The notes under the pieces were generated by a model. That model was not told the origin of the DNA. It searched no databases and saw only the letters and a list, made by a program, of their open reading frames with translations. From NCBI GenBank assembly GCA_003151975.1, contig PLZD01000010.1:267788-313767 (forward strand): DNA of 45,980 nt, in the 5' to 3' direction. Within the stretch, counting starts at the first letter, position 1, and the number at the start of each line of letters is the position of its first letter. The position numbers and the translations under genes are program-made. Source of the stretch: Elusimicrobiota bacterium. GTDB taxonomy: Bacteria > Elusimicrobiota > Elusimicrobia > UBA1565 > UBA9628. Shown here in pieces: positions 30,227 through 37,653 of the stretch.

Positions 30227-32692
30227 GTGGGAATCCTCCTCTATCTCGCCGTCTTCGTCTGCGGCTTCGCGAGCCTGATTTATCAGGTCGTCTGGGAGCG
30301 CGGCCTTGCCCTCGCGCTCGGCGGCGGGGCCTACGCCGTGGCCGCGGTCATCAGCGTCTTCATGGCGGGTCTGGCGCTGGGCAGCATGGCGGGCGGAGCC
30401 GCCGCCGACAAGGTCAAACGCCCCTTGGCTTGGGCGGCCGGGCTCGAGGCGTTTGTCGCGGCCTGGGCGCTGGCGCTGCCGCTGCTGTGGCTGCCCGGCT
30501 GGCCCAGCATCGTCCTGCTGCTGCCGCCGACATTCTGCATGGGCGCGTCCTGGCCGCTGGTCTGCGTCGCGCGTGTGGGGCGGAGGGCCTCTCCCGGAGC
30601 CCGGACGGCCGGGCTCTATGCGGCCAACACCCTGGGCGCGTCGCTGGGGTGTTTTGCGGCCGGCTTCGTCATGATCAGGACGCTCGGGGTCTCGCGCACC
30701 AACGAGGCCGCAGCCGCGCTCAGCTGCATTGGTGCGGGCCTGCTGTGGCTGGCCTCGTCTAAGGCCGCGGGAGAGCCGGTCATGGCGTCGGCGCCGGGCG
30801 CAGGAGAGTTGTCGCCGAAAGTCTTGGCCGGCGTGCGGTTGGCCGCCGCGCTGACGGGCTTTGCCGCGCTCGGATACGAGATCTTGTGGTTCCGGGCGCT
30901 GAGGTTTGTCATCGGCAGCACCGCGTACTCCTTCTGCACGATGCTGACAGCACTTCTGGCGGGGTTGGCACTCGGCGCGCTGATAGTGCGCATCATTCTG
31001 CGCCGGGGGGGCTCCGCGCTCGGCTGGTTTGCCGCAGCCCAAGCCGCGCTGGGCATTCTCAATGTCGTCAGCGTGCGGCTCTTCGCGCACACCTGGATCA
31101 TCGCCGGAGTCATCCTCAATGTGTTGGCCCGCTGGATCGCCGTTTCGCCGCAAAGCTGGCCGGCCGCGCGCGCCGTAAACTTCGGACTGGCCTTCTTGGT
31201 CCTGCTCGGCCCGGCCGTGTGCCTGGGCTGCCTGTTCCCGCTGTCCAACGAGCTCCTCGTGCGGGACCCACGGCACCCCGGGCGGAGCCTGGGCGCCGCC
31301 TATTTCCTGAACACGGCCGGCTGCGCGCTGGCTCCGGCCTTCGCGACCTTCTACCTCATCCCGGCCTTGGGGATCAACGTCTCGCTGCTGACTTTCTCGG
31401 CGCTCAATCTGGCGATTGGGTCATCCTTCGCGCTGTGGGCGCGCCGGGACTTGCGCGCTCTCGCCGCGATGGGGCTTGCCGCGGCGGCCGCCTTGTGGCT
31501 GCTGCCCGAGGGCTTCGTGCTCAAATCCGCCGACCCGTCCCTGCTCTACGAACGCGACGGGGTGCTCGCCACGATCCGCGTGTTCCGCCGGGGCGGCCTG
31601 AAGTTCCTGTCGACGGACAACTTCTACGTACAAGGATCGGACCCGACCGATCCCGCGGTCAATCCCAAGCGGTTGGGGCTCATGCCCTATCTCCTCTCTC
31701 CGAAGCTGAGGCTGGACCGCGTCCTTCAGATCGGTCTCGGGACCGGGATCAACCTCGGCGCGCTGGCGAAGGCGCCCGCGAGTGCCATCGACGTCGCCGA
31801 GATCGTGCCCGAGCTCGTCGAGGCCGACGCGCTTTTCGAGGCGGAGAACCAAGGGGTCCTGCGTGATGCGCGCGTGCGCGTGTTCGCGGAGGACGGACGC
31901 CGGTTCGTGGCGCGCACAAAGGACAAATACGACCTCATCGTCGGCGACCTGTTCTTTCCGGATCATGCGGGCGCGGGAAACCTGTACAGCGCCGAGCATT
32001 TCCGCAACTGCCGCCGTGCCCTGGCCCCCGGCGGCATCATGGTGCAATGGATTCCCCTGCACCAGGTCTCCGTCGCGGGCCTCAAGGTCATCGCGGCGAC
32101 CTTCGCGGACTCCTTCCCGCACGCGGCGCTTTGGTGGGGCACGCTCTCGGATCGCCTGCCGGTCGTGGGGCTCGTGGGCAGCGAAATGCCGCTGATTCTC
32201 GACGAGAAAACTCTGCGCGCAAAATCGGCTTTGCTCGCCTCCGACATGAAGGAGGTCCTGTGGAGCGAGCCGGACTGTTTGCGCGGCAACTTCATCGCGG
32301 GCGACGCCGAGCTGCGGGCTTTCGCCGGGACGCCGCCGCTGAACACGGACGACCGTCCGTGGATCGAATTCCAGACGCCTCGGACCCAGGCCAACGACTG
32401 GGACCGCTCCGCGATCGCCGCCAAGCTCCTCACGCTGGCCGGCGCCATGGAGACAGAGTCAGGACCCGCGGCTTCCTCGCGCCGGGCTCACCAGGCGGTA
32501 TTGGCTGGCCTCGCCATGGCCGTGCGGGGAGACGGGTCCCTCGCGCTGTCCCGGATCGACTCCGGGTTGCGGCTGGCGCCGCGCTGCGCGGAGCTTGCGG
32601 CCGTGCGCAGAGAAGCCGAGGCGGCTATTTCCAGCGCGCGAGGATCGTCTGGAGCGCCTGGCGCGTCGGCTCGTCGAGCGGCGCACCCTTGA
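30227..32692 (+). CDS. Membrane-fused spermidine-synthase-like protein
   Basis: 821 aa. The N-terminal half (about 1-420) has 10-12 membrane helices and starts GFASLIYQVVWERGLALALG, the typical start of MFS/spermidine-synthase fusions. A SAM/dcSAM-type domain begins near 500 (LQIGLGTGINLGAL), with acidic VAEIVPELVEA and the base-bearing loop IVGDLFFPDHAGAGNLYS. In true aminopropyltransferases the loop is DSTDP-like; here an Asp is kept but the rest differs, so activity is uncertain. The C-terminus is helical, TPR-like. Start is GTG at 30227 with a weak TTTAAT 14 bases upstream. It converges on a paralogue with 68 bases overlap. Confidence 0.82.
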   Translation: MGILLYLAVFVCGFASLIYQVVWERGLALALGGGAYAVAAVISVFMAGLALGSMAGGAAADKVKRPLAWAAGLEAFVAAWALALPLLWLPGWPSIVLLLPPTFCMGASWPLVCVARVGRRASPGARTAGLYAANTLGASLGCFAAGFVMIRTLGVSRTNEAAAALSCIGAGLLWLASSKAAGEPVMASAPGAGELSPKVLAGVRLAAALTGFAALGYEILWFRALRFVIGSTAYSFCTMLTALLAGLALGALIVRIILRRGGSALGWFAAAQAALGILNVVSVRLFAHTWIIAGVILNVLARWIAVSPQSWPAARAVNFGLAFLVLLGPAVCLGCLFPLSNELLVRDPRHPGRSLGAAYFLNTAGCALAPAFATFYLIPALGINVSLLTFSALNLAIGSSFALWARRDLRALAAMGLAAAAALWLLPEGFVLKSADPSLLYERDGVLATIRVFRRGGLKFLSTDNFYVQGSDPTDPAVNPKRLGLMPYLLSPKLRLDRVLQIGLGTGINLGALAKAPASAIDVAEIVPELVEADALFEAENQGVLRDARVRVFAEDGRRFVARTKDKYDLIVGDLFFPDHAGAGNLYSAEHFRNCRRALAPGGIMVQWIPLHQVSVAGLKVIAATFADSFPHAALWWGTLSDRLPVVGLVGSEMPLILDEKTLRAKSALLASDMKEVLWSEPDCLRGNFIAGDAELRAFAGTPPLNTDDRPWIEFQTPRTQANDWDRSAIAAKLLTLAGAMETESGPAASSRRAHQAVLAGLAMAVRGDGSLALSRIDSGLRLAPRCAELAAVRREAEAAISSARGSSGAPGASARRAAHP

Positions 32693-35555
32693 GCCCGCGC
32701 TCGAAGGCCCGTCGCGCGGCGGCCTTCTTGCCTTCCCCGAGATAAAGGCTTCCCGCGCTCATGTTGGCTCGCGGATTGTAGGGGTCGAGCCTCAGGCCGT
32801 GCTCCGCCCACGACAAGGCTTTCCCCGTGTCGCCGATCATGGCGTGAAGGTCGGCGAGATGGAAGTACGCCGGCGCGAAATCCGGGTGCCTGGTGATGAC
32901 GGCCAGCAGAATCGTCTCGGCCTCGTCGGGCCGGCTCGCGCGGATGAGCGCCTGGGCGTAGTCGGTGCCCGACCGCGCGTCGGCGGGCGCCCGCGCGTAG
33001 GCCTCGTGCGCCAGCCGAAGCCCCCGGGGAAGATCGCCCAGCGCGATGCTGGCCTCCCCGACCACGTGCTCCACGACGCCGGTGTCCAGCGCGATCTTGT
33101 CCGGGAAGAGCTCGGAGGGCGTCTCCTCGGCGCGGGCGTTCTCGATCAGGTCGTAGATACCCCGCTCGTCGCCGGCGTAGAGGCTTTGCGGCGCCGAAAA
33201 CTCGAGGCTGGGATATTCGTCCGTGTTGAGGCGGGCGCCGGCGGCCGCGCGGCGGAAGGCGCGGTCTCCGAGCGCGAACTCTCCGGCGAGCAGCTCGAAG
33301 GGCGCGGAGATGCGGCCGGGCCCCGCCTTGGCGCGGGGGGGTGCCGCGGGCTCCGGTCCCTCCGGCGGGGGCCGCGTCGGCCCGCCGGACTCCTTTCCCA
33401 GCTTGAGCGAAGCGAGCGCCTCCCGCAGCGGACGGCTCCGGTCGACGAGGCCGTCGGCGTAGGCCGCCGCCGGCCAGCCGTCGTTGGAGCCAGCCATCAC
33501 GTAGTCGAACGGCGATCCGGCGCGAAAAAGCAGGACGCGGGGAAACACCGCGGCAAACGTCGTCAGCACGGAGCGGAAGTCTCTCTGCGACAGCCCGTAG
33601 GCGTTGAGCCACTGGCAGAAGACGCCGTGCGGCGCCAGGCGCGCGCGCGCGTTCTCGAAGTTCTCCCGGGTGTAGAGGCCGGCGGCGCCCGAGATCCAGG
33701 GATTGGACGGCTCGGCGGCGATGATGTCGTAGGCGTCGGGATCCGAGGCCAGAACCCGCCGCGCGTCGTCGAAGACGATCGAGACCCGCGGGTCTTGGAG
33801 TATGCCGCCGTTGACGGAGTCGAAGAGCTCGGCCGCTTCGGCGACGCGCGGCTCGAGCTCCACGATCCGAATGGTCCTCATGCGGTCCGATTGGCTCAGC
33901 GCCTGCGCCGTCATCCCGGTGCCCAGTCCCACGACGAGCGCGCGGCTGGCCGTGGGATTGATCAGCAGCGGAACGTAGCCGATGACGAGCTGGGTCAACC
34001 GGTCAGTGACCGCCGAGGCGTCGGCCTTTCCGTTGATTTCGAGACGTCGTCCTCCGACGTCGTCCTTGACGGCCACGGTGGCGGAGATGCCGTCGGCGTA
34101 GTAGACGATGGGCGCGCTCGCGGCCAGGGCCTTGAAGTGCGCGAAGGAACTGGCTTCCCTGTATATCGCACCGTAGAGGTAGACGCCTGACGACAGCACG
34201 GCCGGGTCCAGGGCCTTCGGCAAGAAGACGACGGCGCCCGCCAGCGCGGCCGCAAACCCCAGCTGCCGCCGGCCCGCGGCGGAGGTCCGGATCCTGCGCA
34301 AGGCCACGGCGCCGGCGGCGGCGACGACGATCAGCGCCGCGCCGCGGATCGTGCGCTCCATGCCCCAGGCCGGCAGGAGATAGAAGGCGGCCGACGCTGC
34401 GCCCGCGATGCAGCCGCCCGCGTTGGTCCCGTAGAAGATCCCGACCTCGGAGGCGGACTGCTGTTCGCACGCCAGGCCGAAGAGCCAGGGCAGAGAGAGC
34501 CCCATGACGACGCACGCGGGCAGCGCGATGGCGGCGCAGAAGAAGGCCGACATGACGAGGTGTCCGCCGTAGGAGAAGCGGGGATCGGGCAGGATGAACG
34601 CGCCGAAATAGACGAGCCGGTCGTAGCCGTAGAGGCCGGCCAGCAGGCTCGCGGCCAGCCCGAACTGAAGCCACACCCAGCCGTCGGCGTCGATCGGCCA
34701 GCGTCGGCTGGCGGCGTTGTAGGCCAGGCTTCCTAGCCCCAATCCGAGCACGATCACGGCGAGCATCAGGCCGACCGTCTGGATCGAGGAGCCCAGCAGG
34801 AGTTGAGCGAGGCGCAGCCAGCTGATCTCGCAGGCCATAGCGATCGCTCCGCTCAAGAAAGACAGTCCGACAAAGCCCGCGCGCAGCGTTCCGCCGCCGG
34901 CCCCGCGCTTGCCGAGCGCGGGGGCGGGTGCTACCGTCGCCGCGACGATGGCGGCCGAGAAGCTTAAACCCGCGGCCGCGCGCAGGCTGCCGCCGACGCC
35001 GATCGAGGGGGGGAGCGCTACTCCCGCCAGCAGGCAGCCCAGCACGCCGCCGAGAGCATTCCAGCCGTAGACGAGGCCGAAATCGAGGCCCGAATTAGCC
35101 GCGGCATCCTTCGCACGGTCGCGGGCGCATAAGACGAGCAGCGGCAAAGTCAGTCCCATCAGGAGCGTCCCCGGCGCCAAGGCCGCGATGAAGAGCGCAA
35201 GCCACGCCGCGCCGCTGGTCCCCGTAAAGCCGCCGACGCTCGGGTGAATGCCGGCCCACCGCGCGACGAAACCAAGCCAGCCGGAGGAGAGCCAACCGAA
35301 CAGGCCGATGCCGATCTCGGCCAGAGCGTAGAACCTCAGCAGGAACTCCGGGCGGCGCCGCGCCAGCGGATCGGCGGCCAGGCTGCCGATGGCCAGGCCC
35401 GCCATGAAGGCGGCCGACGCCGTGGCGACCGCCAAAGTCGTGTGCCCGAAGGTCTCGGTGAGCCGCCGGCTCCACAAGATTTCGTAGATGAGGCCCGCCG
35501 CGCCGGAGAGGAAGGCGCAAAGGGCCAGGCGCCGGCGATCGTCGAGGCGGGTCAC
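32625..35555 (-). CDS. Membrane-fused spermidine-synthase-like protein with C-terminal TPRs
   Basis: 976 aa, from GTG at 35555 overlapping the upstream pilin stop (GTGA). N-terminal membrane domain (ALCAFLSGAAGLIYEILWSR at about 10-29). The nucleotide-binding core is near 543 (VVGLGTGMTAQALSQSD), then RIVELEPRVAEAAELFD and IIAAEPSNPWISGAAGLY, where the base Asp of active enzymes is replaced by Glu. The last 190 residues are TPR-like (DYAQALIRASRPDEAETIL; AYFHLADLHAMIGDTGKALS). It is the final gene of the minor-pilin operon. Enzymatic polyamine synthesis is doubtful; modification of an exported substrate or a non-enzymatic role is possible. Confidence 0.85.
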   Translation of the reverse strand: MTRLDDRRRLALCAFLSGAAGLIYEILWSRRLTETFGHTTLAVATASAAFMAGLAIGSLAADPLARRRPEFLLRFYALAEIGIGLFGWLSSGWLGFVARWAGIHPSVGGFTGTSGAAWLALFIAALAPGTLLMGLTLPLLVLCARDRAKDAAANSGLDFGLVYGWNALGGVLGCLLAGVALPPSIGVGGSLRAAAGLSFSAAIVAATVAPAPALGKRGAGGGTLRAGFVGLSFLSGAIAMACEISWLRLAQLLLGSSIQTVGLMLAVIVLGLGLGSLAYNAASRRWPIDADGWVWLQFGLAASLLAGLYGYDRLVYFGAFILPDPRFSYGGHLVMSAFFCAAIALPACVVMGLSLPWLFGLACEQQSASEVGIFYGTNAGGCIAGAASAAFYLLPAWGMERTIRGAALIVVAAAGAVALRRIRTSAAGRRQLGFAAALAGAVVFLPKALDPAVLSSGVYLYGAIYREASSFAHFKALAASAPIVYYADGISATVAVKDDVGGRRLEINGKADASAVTDRLTQLVIGYVPLLINPTASRALVVGLGTGMTAQALSQSDRMRTIRIVELEPRVAEAAELFDSVNGGILQDPRVSIVFDDARRVLASDPDAYDIIAAEPSNPWISGAAGLYTRENFENARARLAPHGVFCQWLNAYGLSQRDFRSVLTTFAAVFPRVLLFRAGSPFDYVMAGSNDGWPAAAYADGLVDRSRPLREALASLKLGKESGGPTRPPPEGPEPAAPPRAKAGPGRISAPFELLAGEFALGDRAFRRAAAGARLNTDEYPSLEFSAPQSLYAGDERGIYDLIENARAEETPSELFPDKIALDTGVVEHVVGEASIALGDLPRGLRLAHEAYARAPADARSGTDYAQALIRASRPDEAETILLAVITRHPDFAPAYFHLADLHAMIGDTGKALSWAEHGLRLDPYNPRANMSAGSLYLGEGKKAAARRAFERGLKGAPLDEPTRQALQTILARWK

Positions 35556-37150
35556 GGAAAACTTGTCGAGACCTCGTTCCAGGAAATGCGCGACAGCGGG
35601 GGGTAGAGGTAGCGCACGCCCGCGCCGATTCCTTGATCGAAGTAGATGACGTGGGTGTCGCCCCCGTTGCCGATGTTGGTCCCGTTGGGTCCGACGAGGA
35701 CTTGACCGGAGATGGCGTTGTAGCCGAGCGCGCAGTTGAAGCCGTTGACGTACAGAAAGCCGCGGAAAGAAAGACCCGTGTTCTTGCACTGATCGAAAGG
35801 CCGGGAGGGTCTGGCGGATACGTCCGAGAAGGCCGCGTAGCCGGGCCAGGCATGCGCGCCCCCGTTGATGTCATAGTAGTTCTTGGGGGGATTGGAGCTG
35901 TTGGGGACGATGTAATTCGCCAGCAGCGTCTCGTGGCCGCCGTCGCCCGGATATCGTTGGGTGCCGGAGTAGGCCCCGCCTTCACCGGGCCCGGTCGGGT
36001 TGACGTAGGTGCCGGCCGTGTACTGCTGCCAGGCGTTGGAGGGCGGCTGCAGGGGGTAGGCGTACCAGCCGTTGGAGTGGAGGTGGAGGTTGCCCGAGAA
36101 GAGGACCATCGCGCCGACAATGATAGAGCCGGGTCCGTCGCAGACCGTGAGGTTGTCGTTCTCGAAGAAGATGGCGCATGTGGCGCAGTTGACGAAGTAG
36201 TTGCCCCAGTAGAGGTCGTTGCCGCCCGAGTTGTTGCAGTTGCTGCCGCCGCTGGCCACCGGGTAGCCGCCCACTCCCGCTCCGTTGAAATAGCCAGTAG
36301 GGCCGTTGGTCTGGGGGTTGAGGGCGTATATCGCGCTGCGGCCGCCATCGGAGACGTGGCCCGCGTTGTCGTAGGGTATCGGGATGGTGGAGTTTTGGGC
36401 CAGCGCCCGGTAGTAGTTGAAGTTGAGGACGGGTATGGTCGGCAGGTTCTTGTCGAAGGCGCAATAATTCTTGGTCGCGTCGCACAGCGGCGGGCCGTTG
36501 GCCGTCTTCCACGGGGAGACCTGTCCCGCGGCGTCCTTGTAAGGATAATAAGGGATCGTCGGCGAGCCCACGCCGCCCGTCGCGGTGCCGGCCGAGTTGC
36601 ACCCGGTGAAGGCGGTGTAATTTCCCCCGCCCGCGGTCGTCTGGGTGATGCCGGAGTAGGAGGTGATCTGGCCCCAATAGACGTAGAAGTCCGGGTTGAG
36701 GTTGAACAGGCCCGAGGAGATCAAGCCGCTCTGGAAGGCGATGCCCGAATACACGGCCTTGATGCCGCGCGACTGGTTGCTGGTCGTATCGTGGCCTTTG
36801 GTGAAGACGGTGACCTGGCTTGGCCCGGGGCCGGAAGAGATGTTGATATTGTAGGTGCCGCCGCTGACGTCGGTGTACACCACCTCTCCCGAGTAGCCCG
36901 CCACCTGCGCTCCGGCCAGCTCGTTGTACCAGGCCATGGTCGAGGACACGAGGTCCCAGATGGCGCGGTCTTGGCCCGCTTCCGCGAGGTGGTAGGCCTT
37001 GGTCGTGCTCATTTCTTTGACCGACCACTTCCCCTCGTTTTGCACCTTGGTCACGAGGTAGGGCACCATGATCAGCGCGATCAAGACCAGCATTAAAGCC
37101 AGGACCAAGGTCTGGCCTTTTTCATCGGGTCGGCGGACTCTCGTGTTCAT
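35552..37150 (-). CDS. PilX/GspK-like minor pilin component
   Basis: 532 aa. After a basic, short leader (RVRRPDEKG) comes the hydrophobic helix QTLVLALMLVLIALIMVPYL with no Glu at position 5, as in PilX and GspK. Helix region with KEMSTTKAYHLAEAGQDRAIW follows, matching PilX N-terminal parts. The long C-terminal region is Gly/Tyr/Asn-rich and beta-like. It lies third in the pilin operon and overlaps both neighbours by 4 bases. Likely a minor pilin that starts or caps fibres. Confidence 0.78.
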   Translation of the reverse strand: MNTRVRRPDEKGQTLVLALMLVLIALIMVPYLVTKVQNEGKWSVKEMSTTKAYHLAEAGQDRAIWDLVSSTMAWYNELAGAQVAGYSGEVVYTDVSGGTYNINISSGPGPSQVTVFTKGHDTTSNQSRGIKAVYSGIAFQSGLISSGLFNLNPDFYVYWGQITSYSGITQTTAGGGNYTAFTGCNSAGTATGGVGSPTIPYYPYKDAAGQVSPWKTANGPPLCDATKNYCAFDKNLPTIPVLNFNYYRALAQNSTIPIPYDNAGHVSDGGRSAIYALNPQTNGPTGYFNGAGVGGYPVASGGSNCNNSGGNDLYWGNYFVNCATCAIFFENDNLTVCDGPGSIIVGAMVLFSGNLHLHSNGWYAYPLQPPSNAWQQYTAGTYVNPTGPGEGGAYSGTQRYPGDGGHETLLANYIVPNSSNPPKNYYDINGGAHAWPGYAAFSDVSARPSRPFDQCKNTGLSFRGFLYVNGFNCALGYNAISGQVLVGPNGTNIGNGGDTHVIYFDQGIGAGVRYLYPPLSRISWNEVSTSFP

Positions 37151-37653
37151 GGGTTCATGATCCTGACCGAGCTGATGGCCATCTGCAGGGCCGTGGTCCG
37201 TCCGGAATAGGTTTTCTTCTGCAGCGTCACCGAGATCGAGAGGACCGTGTTGATGTCGGTCTCCGGATAGCTGAAGGCGATGTACTGCAGGTTTTTCGTG
37301 AGGATCGTATGGTCGTTGCCGACCTGCATGGTCAAGGTGTTGTTGGTCTGGGTGTAGGTCACCGTGCTGCCGTCGACGGTGAGGAAATTGATCTGGGAGT
37401 ACGGCGGCTGGCCTGGACCCTGGCTGATGTTGACCGTCGCCGCCGAGGCCTGGCGCAGATGCCGGTCCAAGTTGTCGAGTACGGTGCGCAGGTCGCGCTG
37501 GATCTCGGTGCGCGCGTCCATCTGGGTAAAGAACTGATAGGACGTCTTGAACAGGGTCGTCGCCATGGCCGAGACGATGCCGATGATGGCGACGACGAGC
37601 ATCACCTCCATCAGCGTGTACCCGCGGCGCCGTCGATCGCTTTTCTTCACCAT
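37147..37653 (-). CDS. Prepilin (PilW/PulJ-like minor pilin)
   Basis: 168 aa. Class III-like leader KKSDRRRRG followed by YTLMEVMLVVAIIGIVSAM, with Glu at mature position 5 for prepilin-peptidase processing. A helical stem (IQRDLRTVLDNLDRHLRQA) and a beta-rich C-terminus resemble PulJ/PilW. The start overlaps the stop of the giant prepilin by 7 bases; its stop overlaps the PilX-like gene. Confidence 0.85.
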   Translation of the reverse strand: MVKKSDRRRRGYTLMEVMLVVAIIGIVSAMATTLFKTSYQFFTQMDARTEIQRDLRTVLDNLDRHLRQASAATVNISQGPGQPPYSQINFLTVDGSTVTYTQTNNTLTMQVGNDHTILTKNLQYIAFSYPETDINTVLSISVTLQKKTYSGRTTALQMAISSVRIMNP

